64,000 nt of DNA from Scortum barcoo. Lineage: Eukaryota > Chordata > Actinopteri > Centrarchiformes > Terapontidae. The stretch's first letter is position 1, and every line of letters starts with the position of its first letter. Of the stretch, positions 1-10,937 are shown piece after piece. The position numbers were made by a program, and so were the translations under genes. Location of the stretch: the NCBI GenBank assembly GCA_023238725.1, contig CM041536.1, positions 11,073,771 to 11,137,770 of the forward strand, read 5' to 3'. The notes under the pieces were generated by a model, which searched no databases, was not told where the DNA came from, and worked only from the letters and a program-made list of their open reading frames with translations.

Positions 1-267
1 GCGAGTTCAATGAACAAACACATTAACTCATTTTAATCCCTTAACAATCACCCATTTTTCATCCATAAGCCTAAAAATGACAAGAAATAAAATACGTATT
101 GTCACATATTATTGTTAATAACTATTTGCAGTAGGAGTATCTGACAGATCCTTTACCACCATCGAACCTCACTTCCCCACAAAAGATCTACCGTACAGTC
201 AGGAGAGGTGATGATTTAGTAATGGAAATCGTGTCCATGTATTTGTAATTCTACATCACTATCACAG

Positions 268-1782
268 GTCTACACACTCAGGTACTGTGAAAAGGCCTTG
301 GTCCAGGTATGTCTCCCGGTGGGAAATGGGATTAGCATGTCCATGCCCTGTAGTTTGTAATGGAACAAGACAGGCATGGACAACCACCAATCCCATTAAA
401 CAAGAGTGGGAGAGGGGATGAGAATGAACAAGGGGAGTGAAAAAAGCAGATATTTTAACGGGACAGAAGGTGCTTATATGATCTGCGCAATTTCTGTTTT
501 CTCATCTTCAACTACGGTGACCTTCAAATGACAAAGATGACATAAAGAGACAAGAAGAAAGCTCTGTCAGCAGTGTCATACAGAAGAAACCTTTAATGAT
601 ATTATCAGTAGCCTTACCAGTCAATAAACAGCCTCACCGTGCTGCCTGATGATGTAAAATTCCTTGGTTTATGGCTCAGGAGAATCTACTATTTATGAAT
701 AATTCATTGCAGCTCAATAGTCTTTTACCATTTAGTTCATCCTTGGTGCCATCTACTGGTGTTTGTGTACAATACAACCAGTCATTGTGAAGGATGCATG
801 TATTTGACAATGTGTGAAGATAGGGTATCTATTTATAGCATGACCTTGAGAACCATGTTGTTGCACTTTTATATGTTTTCTCTGTGTTTCTGTTTTTGCA
901 GAGGGAGGAAACGCCTAACCAAATCTTTAGGTGCGTAAGGACAAAACATGCATATTGAAATATAAAGTGTACATGCTGATCTGTGAATGCGTAACATTGC
1001 ATGTATTATGTAAGCCACATGCACAGTGTGACTGTTGTTCTTTTGTATCTGACAGCCATGAAATGTCTTTTGCGTCACACGATACATAACAACAGTCTGA
1101 ATTTAATGTAAAATCATTTTTCAGAGCAAAAAAAATGAACAACTCAAATTCTTTCACTCTTTAAAAACCTTAATAAAAGGGAATAACTATTATCAGCAAA
1201 ATGTAATCAAAGTATCAAAGGTAAACGTACTTGTTAAGCGGCAGAATGGCCCCTGTCAGTGTTGTTTTTTATAATATTTGATTATTATCACCGTGTAAGA
1301 AGCATTTTAATGTTGTAGCTGATTTAGGTGGATATTGTTTAAAATGTTTTGTAGTTCAATCTGTTTACGAGCTCATCACAGATTGTGTAAACTCTTAAAC
1401 TATAAAGTAACAATAACTGTAAAGTGAAAACTACAATATTTCACTCTGAAATGTTGCGCAAATTAAATGGAAATGCTCAAGAAAAGAACAAGTGGCTCAG
1501 TATCAGAGGGGAAAGAAATACTCAGATCCTTTCCTTAATGTCCATTAAGTCACCATCTATCAACAAATAAGATAACACAGAAGTTTAAATGATTAAAAAG
1601 GAGACATTAAAAGTTGTACTGGTGTATAGTATAGTATACTCCACCACTACCTTCAGCACTTACAAATGCACTGGTTCTTTTCCTTTGTTTCTTTTAGGTT
1701 CCTGAATTCCCATGTGTCTCTTTTCATGAAGTACCAGTCCCTCAACATCAGCTTAAAGGGGGGAGGCCGTCCAGGTCTGTGA
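268..1782 (+). CDS. Putative last three exons of an unidentified gene (partial)
   Basis: I do not recognise the product. Three exon-like blocks are joined by plausible splice sites with matching phase: 268-306 (39 nt, donor GTATGT), 902-930 (29-nt micro-exon, strong pyrimidine-rich acceptor, donor GTGCGTAAG) and 1698-1782 (acceptor CTTTTAG, stop TGA at 1780-1782). The joined frame gives about 50 residues ending in ISLKGGGRPGL. The first block starts in phase 0, so the gene would begin left of the window. What is seen: compatible phases, splice signals and a stop followed by a long tail with a poly(A) signal. What is inferred: that these blocks form one transcript. The 39-nt block is the weakest. 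Chance agreement of three short blocks is possible. Confidence 0.3.
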
Positions 1783-3117
1783 AGGAGAAGAATACTATGG
1801 AACCAGCCAGCCTGCCTTTCTCATCAACCTGCCAAAAACCCAGTGTAACCTGCCCTTGAAGTTCATCCATCTTGCTTGCAGTCCCTCAATCATCATCCCC
1901 AGCACTTAGATGGAGCCCAATGCACTTTGATCCCAGTGTGTCTACCGTGCTAACCCTTGCATAACATTGCATAGACCATGATGGGGGGCAGAGACTGTTA
2001 TCCTGTTGAGAAGTTTATGGACGACCCACTACCTACTTGAGAAGGCACAGGGTTGACATTGTACACCTGCAGTACGCGCACAGACACAAACACACATGCA
2101 CACACACACACGCCACAGCACCCATATATGCACAAACACAACTCTGTAACACATGCACATACAGTACATTCAAACAAAACGTAGACAAACTCTGTAATTA
2201 CAAGTATTAAACTATGTTAACACTTAGCCGTGTGTACCACCGTCAGAATGTGTGTCATGTTTTATTTGTGAAAAGAAACGGCTCATTTTCAAATAATATC
2301 GGGTTGATGTAAATCTATTGTGTTTCATATGTAAGATTTGACAATGATATGAACGTTTCGGTTTCTTCTTTTGCTCATATTCCCCTTTGTTCCTCTTCAT
2401 TTACTAGGACAAAAAAAAAGATATTTAAGACAATTTTATAAAAAATATTACCATCTAAAAGAGAAAAAACTTGTATTACAAAGTATGTACAGTGATAATT
2501 ATAAAGATGTTCTAGGAATTTTACCTACATCCATTCAATGCCCTGCTAGCTAACTTTGCACAGCGCTTCAGTTTGAGAAGAAATCTAATATTTTATAGTC
2601 TGTGGTATCTACACTGTGATGGGGGCTATTAGGACTGTGTGCTGCAGGACTCGTAGCTGCTGTGTGAGTGTGCTTCTGTATGCGTGTGTGCAGGAAAATT
2701 TATGGGAGTGTGTGTGTGTGAGTGCATGCATGTATGTAAGTGAGAGTTCGTTTGGCTAGTGAACCAATATGCCAGCCTCACACACAATTGTCCTGTTCTG
2801 TAGCTAAATCTGTCTCCATCTTTGTCTCCAGCTCTCTCTTTCTGTTTCTCCCCCTTTGACTCCCCTTTCTCGCTTTGTTTTGTTGGGACATACAGGGTAA
2901 CATGATGGAGTTGGAGTATCATGTATGGTGATTGGTGTGCCTAAGGAGTGAACTCTTGTGGCGATGAATTAGTAAGGCCTGTCCCAGCTTCACCTGTGGA
3001 TATGTTCCTGTGTAAATAGATAGTCTATAGAAACCAAACAATTAGAAATTATGGAGAGGGTGGTTAACTTAGAGCAATTAAATAGATTCCTTTAAGAATA
3101 TATGAACACTTAATAAA
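1783..3117 (+). other. Putative 3'UTR with poly(A) signal
   Basis: This non-coding stretch follows the stop at 1782 and ends at an AATAAA at 3112-3117, with a T/GT-rich region just downstream (3130-3175). It holds a CA-rich microsatellite around 2085-2115 and GT-rich sequence around 2640-2740. It counts as a 3'UTR only if the preceding putative terminal exon is real; otherwise it is plain intergenic DNA. Confidence 0.3.
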
Positions 3118-3140
3118 GATTTTCACTGTAAAATGCTGTT

Positions 3141-4401
3141 GTCGTCGTTTTGTTCATTTTTATTTATTTTTTTACATTACATCACTAGTTAGGTTTAGTC
3201 CTACTCTGTTTCTGAAAACCATCGTATAATGTCTTCTGTGGTTTAAGTCTGAGAAAATTTTATCTGTGGCTTAAGGTTATAAATTTATAACAGAAACCCT
3301 ATACTCCGGGTATTGAGTTTGACAGATGTATTGTAAAAGACCCTGACAAGTTGTATTATGGGAAATGTAGGATCTGGTATTTTTGGAATCTAAAAGTCAG
3401 GATATCTCAGCCTCTCATTCCTCTCATTTTTTTTTTTAATTGGCCCTCGAGTGGGATATTTGACAGTTATGACTTTGGTTTGCTGTAATATTGTGGAGGA
3501 GGCAGCTACAGAGGGACATGAATAATAAATGTAAAAACATAGACACTGCCAGGTTTACTCCCTCCCTCAGAAGGTACATAACAGGAAATAAAATAATTTA
3601 CTCTCTACAGAGAGAACCTGTATAAGTATGAATATTGAGTTAAAGAGGAGCAAACATTATTGATAAACTTAATGTGAAAAGTTTAACTTTCTTTACAGAC
3701 AGCATAAAGGCCTTTGGTAGTTATCCAGTGTGAATGGTGAATTTGACAAAACAATCCCACCTCAAAGTCCACTTTCAATCACAGCACTGAACCATCTCAC
3801 ACCCTTCATCAGTGAATGGAGTTTGTTCATTTGTTATAGAGATGGATCTGCTGCAAACTCCTTAATATGCTGATGAAGACCTCATAGCGTTGAAAGCTTA
3901 AAAAAAAAAAAAAAGCATGTGGACCATAAATTGAGATTATTTTGTTACACTACTGTTTTCAAGGCCACGAATAAATTAACTTTCATTATTAACAACAGTT
4001 TTGATGATTTACGTATTTGTTCATTCTCGCTATGCTTCTTTGTTAGAAATACAAATATGTAGCCTAATTTACGTGTTTAGATTGCATAAGGACTTGGAGC
4101 ACAATGCCAATAATAACTTAAAATGTGTTTGATGGCAAAAAGCAGAAGAAAGAAGTATAAGAGAGTCAGCACTCTTTAATACTTAATATGTGCCTTTATT
4201 GTGCAAGACAGGTCACACAGGATGTTGCAACAGTGTGAAAGCTTTAAAAGAGATTAATTTAAAATTGTGGCCTTGAGAGGAAGAGTAGAGTCTGTTCTTG
4301 GGGATTAAAGGTAATGTTTCAAAGTGTTTATTAATAACAGTAAACCAACAGTAAAAGATGTTAAAATATTAATTTAGAACATCATTTTTACATTTATTTT
4401 G
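3141..4401. other. Intergenic DNA without recognisable gene
   Basis: AT-rich sequence with no supported coding exon. It holds a 14-15 base A-run near 3900 that follows a phrase resembling the end of a dispersed repeat (GATGAAGACCTCATAGCG at about 3873). No other structure is clear. Confidence 0.4.
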
Positions 4402-4414
4402 ATGCTAACCTTTA
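4402..4414. repeat. Target-site duplication, 5' copy (LINE at 4415-5609)
   Basis: ATGCTAACCTTTA lies directly before the truncated LINE and is repeated exactly at 5610-5622 directly after its (TGAATC)n tail. This fits target-primed reverse transcription and fixes both ends of the insertion. Confidence 0.85.
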
Positions 4415-5609
4415 GGTTAGGAGCTCAACAGCTACAGGCCGGTAGCCTCTGACGTCTCATCTGATGAAGACGATGCTGGAGAGACTGGTCCTCGCCCATC
4501 TGAGCCCGCTGGTGAGCTCCTTCATGGACCCGCTGCAGTTCGCCTCAGCCTACCAGCCCGATGACATCTGGGGTGGATGATGCCGTCATCTACCTCCTTC
4601 ACACCTCCCTCACTCACTTGAAAAAGGCTGGAAGCACTGTGAGGATCATGTTCTTTGATTTCTCCAGTGCAGGGAACGGTTCTGGCTCCTTTCCTGTTCA
4701 CCCTCTACACTGCAGACTTTTCATACAATACTCCATCCTGTCATCTCCAGAAGTTCTCTGATGACTCTGCTGTTGTTGGCCTCATCACAGATGGGGACGA
4801 CAGAGAGTACAGAGGACTTATTCAGGACTTTGCGGACTGGTGCCTGCGGAACAACCTCCAGATCAACGCTGGTAAAACCAAGGAGCTGGTGGTGGACTTC
4901 CACAGGCGTAGCCACTCTCCGCCTGCACCGGTGAGCATCCAGGGAACGGACATCGACACTGTGAAGTCCTACAAGTACCTGGGTGTTCACCTAAATGACA
5001 GTCTGGACTTGGTCGGACAACACCAATGCCATTGTCAAGAAGGGCAACAGCAGACTGTTCCTGCTCAGGAGGCTGAGGTCTTTTGGAGTGCAGGGACCAC
5101 TCCTCAGGACCTTCTATGACTCTGTGGTGGCATCAGCCATCTTTTATGGGATAGTCTGCTGGGCCAGCAGCATCACGGACAGGGACAGGAGGAGAATGGA
5201 CAGACTGGTGAGGAGGGCCAGCTCTGTCCTGGGATGCCCTCTGGACTCAGTGGAGGTGGTGGGAAACGGGAGGATGATGGCTAAGCTGTCACGTCCCTGT
5301 TAAACAACACGTCCCACCCTCTACAGGACACTCTGACAGCTCTGGGCAGCTCCTTCAGTGAGCGGCTGCTCCATCCACGCTGTGTGAAGGAGAGGTCCTT
5401 CCTGCCTGCTGCTGTCAGACTGTACAACAAACAAAATGCCCGCTAGTCTGCAGACAATGGACAATGAACAATAAACAATAACACTATTTCACTGTTTTTT
5501 GCACTCCCTGAGATATTATATATATTTCTCATATGTATACTCTCAGGCACACTCCCTCTGTACTCCCCGCTGTGGGGGACTAATAAAGGAAATCTGAATC
5601 TGAATCTGA
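4415..5609 (+). mobile_element. 5'-truncated, decayed L2-type LINE with reverse-transcriptase remnant
   Basis: A dead non-LTR retrotransposon copy. Reading frames at 4561-4670 and 4670-5010 carry reverse-transcriptase palm fragments, including FFDFSS (motif A-like) and the catalytic FSDDS motif near 4755-4770. The thumb and C-terminal part continues in another frame at 4995-5303. Damage seen: a deletion at about 4669/4670 joins motif A directly to the QGTVLAPF block and removes roughly 60 residues expected between them. A 1-nt insertion lies near 5009, and a 2-nt insertion with a stop near 5292-5302. The 3' end has a (TGAATC)n tail at about 5592-5609, typical of fish L2-type elements. It is flanked by an exact 13-bp direct repeat. 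The clade assignment is from recognition of protein style and tail only. Confidence 0.9.
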
Positions 5610-5622
5610 ATGCTAACCTTTA
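5610..5622. repeat. Target-site duplication, 3' copy
   Basis: Exact 13-bp copy of 4402-4414, starting where the LINE tail stops. Confidence 0.85.
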
Positions 5623-6955
5623 ATTTTTATATTCAAAAGTCAGAGCACAAAATCTGAATACAGATGTAATAAATATAGCCACAACACTCACCTCATTTTT
5701 CCAGCCCACACAAGTAAGAAAAAGCAGTTTCTTTGAGTGATAAAATTTCTTTGAGATTATAAAAGAATAACCTCTTACTCGCAAATCACAATCGCCTATT
5801 TATCCAAGTCACATGTTTGGACCACCACAGGGGAAGGAATGTTGTGGGGAGAGAAACATGAGGGAAAATAAGACAGTACCACATTTAGCCATGATAGTTT
5901 GCAGCTGGTGCTTTAAATGCAAGAAATATGTTGTTGTTGTTGTTGTACTGACAGCAACAAAATATTTTGTGCAGCTTACATGGCTCTGTTGCTTGGAATA
6001 GAAAGGAATATAAAAGAATAAATAGAAAAGAATAGTTAGAAAAGAATAGTTAGAGGTTTTACTCCTCCTTTACTTACTTATTTGGGTATCCATGGTGTTA
6101 GGATGAGATAACTTCATTTTGTTTAATTGCATTTAATCTTCAGTACCATGAAATAGCAGAAACAGTGATGCATCTCTGTTTTAAATCACTGTGTATTTAG
6201 GTAAGTGTAATTAGGTCGCACTAGGTAGGACTGGAAAGCATTTATATTAAATAGTGATTTTACATTGTGGTTTTGCATTTTTCTTCCACCACTGATGTGT
6301 TATTGTTAAAAAGAGTTATGGGAAATAATCAGCTACATGAGTTCAAGTACTGTACTTAAAGTTACTTGATTTTAAGATTTTCATTTGGATCTCTTTTGTA
6401 GCATCTATGGTGGTAAGCTGTGATTTGCAGGGGTGTTTTTGGACCACACTTTCCAAGACTCATCATCTGTTGTCATCAAACTTTTCTTGTCATGTAAAAA
6501 ATAAAACAAAATAAAATGGTGACTTTTAGACATTTATTCAAATGAAAATCTTCAAGATTATATAATTAAACACAATTTTGAGGTACTTCATGATTGACAG
6601 GTGTCAAATAATAGCATCAAATAATTAATTGAAATAATTTATCAGGAAAAGTAACACTTTAACAAACATCTTAACAAACCATCTTTGGGGAGAAAATGAT
6701 TTTTTTCAGACAGGTTTATGTCCAATCTGACTGCTGCCATCCACCAGGGGGCGATCCACATGTTTCGGTTTCACTTTTGGGGAGCTGTCATGTCATCAGT
6801 CTTTACATGTGTCTATGTATCCGACCAAATAAAAAGACCTCCATCATCTCTGGCTGTGTCTCTATTTTGCTCCAGTAAAAAAAAACAAAAACATGTGTAC
6901 TGTGAACATGGGCCTTATGACCTTATTACCAGCCTCATATACTACCTATAATAAT
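5623..6955. other. Intergenic DNA without recognisable gene
   Basis: AT-rich sequence. Short ORFs at 5813-6001 and 6696-6951 show no family resemblance, no splice context and low-complexity ends, so I treat them as chance. A short AATAG-rich patch lies at 5998-6050 and an (AAC) run at 6956-6974. Confidence 0.4.
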
Positions 6956-6975
6956 AATAACAACAACAACAACAC

Positions 6976-7090
6976 ATTCAAGATTCAAAGATTCAAGATT
7001 CAGTGTTTATTGTCATATAAACAGTAGGAAACATGTTCCCTATACAATGACATTCTTTCTTTGCTCTCCACAGTGAACGGCAAACAAACA
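6976..7090 (-). mobile_element. LINE 3' tail, minus orientation
   Basis: It starts with repeats of the ATTCAAGATTC type followed by TGTTTATTGTCAT. That is the reverse complement of the ATGACAATAAA...TTGAATCTTGAA end seen at 7590-7620. This arrangement is typical of 3' ends of fish L2-like elements and their short derivatives. The left (5') boundary is unclear because microsatellite sequence follows. Confidence 0.6.
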
Positions 7091-7100
7091 ACAATAACAA

Positions 7101-7161
7101 CGATTATTATTATTATTATTGTTAATATTATTATTTTATTGTTGTTTTTGTTGTTGTTGTT

Positions 7162-7217
<56 letters not shown>
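7101..7217. repeat. Compound microsatellite (ATT)n, (GTT)n, (TA)n
   Basis: ATT repeats at 7102-7120 grade into GTT repeats at about 7140-7164 and a long uninterrupted TA run at 7166-7217. It lies between two opposed LINE tails, about 560 bp upstream of the TRIM start codon. Confidence 0.95.
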
Positions 7218-7220
<3 letters not shown>

Positions 7221-7499
7221 GTGAAATGGCTTCTGCAACTTAATTAGTTGCAACTTAGTTCACAGCACCACCACTTCTTAACAACTCTTAACACTCACCA
7301 CTTCTATTGTATATATATCTATTGTATATATGTTACTTATAACACCTACTTTACATTTACAGTTTATATTTTATTTGTATAACTTATATTTTAAGGTCTT
7401 TACTTATTTTATTACTCTAGTTTATTATTTATTGTTTAATTTTATTTTATATTTTTATTTTCTAAATGATCTTTTTTACTTTTCTTGTTGACAGCCTCT

Positions 7500-7625
7500 A
7501 TTGCTGTTAATATTCTTTTTAGCATTGTTAGGAGAGCCTGGGACTTAAGAATTTCATTACCAATTATTGCTGATGTAAATTGTTGTGTAATGACAATAAA
7601 TTCTTGAATCTTGAATCTTGAATTT
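7500..7625 (+). mobile_element. LINE 3' tail, plus orientation
   Basis: The segment ends with TGACAATAAATTCTTGAATC plus further TTGAATC units (7589-7622). It is the mirror of the tail at 6976 onward, so two short retroelement ends face outward from a microsatellite core. The 5' limit is a guess. Confidence 0.55.
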
Positions 7626-7692
7626 TAATCCTAATCAATAATAAATAATCAATATTAAATAAAGGGACTGTCCCTTTAAGAGATCGCACCGT

Positions 7693-7779
7693 TGGGAGGG
7701 GCGGGGAGCGGGAATGTTTAGCCCCGCCCCTGCAGCCGGACGCGGAAACAGAAACCAAACATCGGTTCACCGAAACAAA
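7693..7779 (+). promoter_or_regulatory. TRIM gene promoter/5'UTR: GC boxes and ISRE
   Basis: A sudden GC-rich patch in AT-rich surroundings. It has GC boxes at 7697-7706 (GGGGCGGGG type) and 7721-7730 (CCCCGCCCC type), then GGAAACAGAAACC at 7744-7756. The last is an exact fit to the interferon-stimulated response element core GAAANNGAAA. A further CGAAAC lies at 7771-7776, just before the start codon at 7780. ISREs close to the transcription start are usual in interferon-induced genes. The start site itself cannot be read from sequence, so the ISRE could sit in the 5'UTR. Confidence 0.65.
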
Positions 7780-10700
7780 ATGGGAGCGGCGTTGGACACC
7801 CCAACGAGATGTCCCCTGTGCAACGAGCTGACCCGGGACCCCGTCACCCTGAAGTGCGACCACCGCTTCTGCCAGCGGTGTATCGGGGACCTGTGGAGCG
7901 TCGCCCCCAGCGGGCCGTACCACTGCCCGGAGTGGAGGTGCAAGACGGTGTACCAGACTCTGCCGTTTGACCGCAGCCTCATACGGACACCGCCGCCGGT
8001 CTGCCCGGAGGGTCCGGCTCGCAGCACTGAGGGTACAAAAGCCAATTTAATGTTGGACTTGTTCAGAATAACCTTTTAGGAAATGGAGAAGTACACAAGT
8101 AAAGGTGTAACTAGTCAGCTAACTGCACATTGATGCTAAATAACTTAGCTAACATAAGCGGTCTCTCCCTCTATTTACATTAGATATATATGTTATTAAG
8201 ACAGGACTAAATTGGTAGCCAATGTTATTTTATAGCTGCTCCATTAATTTTTTTTATTCTAGCACAGTACTAAGCACAATAATAAGTACTACAATGCTCA
8301 TTAAAATGTAATACATTTCCACCTAAAGGTTCATTTAAAACTATGATAACAATTAATCTAAGCTCTTGGATGCAGTTGTTTTTAACTGTCTGTAATTATG
8401 TCTGTTTGCTTTCCTCTGTTTGAAATTGTACTCTGAACTCACAAAATGATTTAAACAAAAGTTGAAGAAATGAAAAGTTAGACCATACTTTCTCACTAAA
8501 AGACGCTACTATATAACATAAGATAATCCTTTTATTAATTTGCAGTGATACAACAGCAAATGGTGTAGTGCAATAGCAAGAGGCATGAATAAGGAAAAGC
8601 AAGATGAAAATAGGCAAGACGACTATTCTAGAGGACAACTACTACAACTACTTGCAGATTAGATCTTGTTAATGTAATTTACATTAATAGTTTGCTGGTA
8701 TGATGAAACAGCAAATTAGAATTACATTGTGTTGCACACAGGATATTGATGGGATACTAAAGTTGCACCATCTATTTTACCTTCATACTGCACATGGGTG
8801 AATAGTTGGTTTTGGTGTGTGTGTGGTCTACAGGGAGCAGTGTTGATTATATAAGTGCTGAACGTTACTCGAAAGGAAGTAAAGTCACATTTTAGAAATA
8901 TCTTTTATCAGCATTAACGTTAGCTCTGGTGTAACTTAATGTTAATGTCAGCAGTGATCTATGTTTGTTTGCAATGTCAGGAGTCAGACGCACGTCTAAT
9001 GGTAAATTTGAGGACAAAGTTGGCCGTTTTCATCTGCAAATAGTCAGCAAGGACTTTCTACACTTTCATCATGTCATTTGTGTTTTACTGCTTTTGATAT
9101 TCTGGATGTGTATCTGTTTTGATAATGACCTCATTAAGTGGATTGGACATCGATCAAACTACACTGTTTTTTTATATTAAATATTATCATGGCAGTGAGA
9201 TAATGTTTCACTGCTCAGTGGGCAGTAAAAGTTTTGCTGGGCTGAAGACAGCTTGCAGGTGTTTTTGTGAAGCATTGCTGTAAAATTGCCAAGTCAGCAC
9301 TCCATCTGACCGGTTTTGCTTTGTTTGTATTCTTTTTTTACAGGGACACCCAGAAATAAGGAACACAACACACAGGACCAGCTACTGAGGAGGCCCTCAC
9401 TTACCAGCCGACTTCTTGGGAAAAGAAAGGCCAGTACACCTGTATCAGAGCAACCTGACACAAAGCGATCAACTGTGGATGCTCCCCGTGAGCACTCCAA
9501 TGACACCGAGACTCCCACCACTTCGCTCTCTGACGTATCTATGCAGTGGACTGGTGTGAAAGTATCCAATATTGTAGTGCAACCGCAATCTACACACTCT
9601 GAGCGCAGTGATGGCATGTCCTCCAGCAACAACTCTGACAGCAAGGCCATACATGCAAGTGACGGGCTGCGTGAAATCTCAGTCCAGCAGAACCAGGTTA
9701 AACCAGAGGAAGTCGTCTCATTGGATGACTCTGACAGCTCCAATGAAGTAGACATATGTGATGCACCTCCTCTTGCAACCCCCAAGAGAGACACGCCAGT
9801 GACAGGAATTCATGCATCGCCAAAGAAACCTGCCACACCTGCCAACTCTGATTCTCTTCCTGGGGCCTCAAATCCAGGTAGTGATAAGTCTCCAGCACAC
9901 CATGTCATCAAGTCTCCTCTGATATACAGCAAACAATCTGCCGCTGCTTCAGCATCCCGAAGTCCTTTTGGCGTTCTGCCCACGTTGGAGAGCAAAAAGG
10001 CCAGTCCTGTGCCCTGTGACTACTGCCCTAAATTTGGTTATCAGTCTGCTGTGAAGACCTGTCTGGTTTGCGGAGCTTCCATGTGTACAGAGCACCTGCG
10101 TGCCCACCTGGATTCCCCTGTCTTCAAGAATCACACCCTGGTTCCTCCTGTGGAGGACATTTCTGCCTGGAGGTGCCAGGAGCACCAGGAGATTAACCGC
10201 ATATTCTGTCGGCAGTGCGGCAAAAGGTGTGTGTGTGCACGGTGTGTACTGTCATAGGCTCACACCGCGACCACGTCTGCATTAGCATCAGGGAGGCTGA
10301 GAGAGAGCTCAGAGTAAGTGGTGACTTTACAGCCATATACCATATATTCTGTAGATACACAGCAGTTGTGGTTAAAGTTCAAATAGATGTAAACCATAAC
10401 AATTAATAAGTGATAGTTTTGTGCACATTTTTCTCCAGGGGAACCTAAAAGAAGAGATCAAGCAGCTGCAGGAGGCTGAAGAACAAGTGAAGAACAGAGT
10501 GACTGAACTCACACAAAAGAAGGAGACCTTCAAAGTAAGAAAGTTAACTAAAGTTAAATGCTTAGACATACAATATAACATTTCTTTCTTACTCTGACTC
10601 AAGATGATGTATATATTTGTACAGATGTGCAGACTAATCCATTTCCATTGAAGGGGAAGAAATTACAGATTGTGATTTTGTTATTAAGCAAATTTAATCA

Positions 10701-10901
10701 TCTAGAAATGGATAACAAATATCAGACTTGGAAGACTTGTTCTAATCCTGAAATAAGAGAGGAAATAAATTTGTTTTAAAAATGCAGTTTATTTGGCTGC
10801 ATTCATTCATTCATTCATGAAGCACATTAGCAGTTATTTAAACATTTTACTGTTTAAAATTGCTTTGAAGTTCATATTGGTTGAAGAGATATAATCTTTT
10901 G

Positions 10902-10937
<36 letters not shown>

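Noticed and set aside
7714..7779. Upstream in-frame ATG of the TRIM gene giving 22 more residues
   Set aside because: It overlaps the GC box and ISRE region and has a poorer start context than the ATG at 7780; TRIM proteins normally begin shortly before the RING.
10227..10255. A tiny intron (donor after CAAAAG at 10226, acceptor CATAG at 10257) that would bypass the TRIM stop
   Set aside because: It would be only about 31 nt, below the usable size for vertebrate splicing, and would remove conserved B-box 2 zinc ligands.
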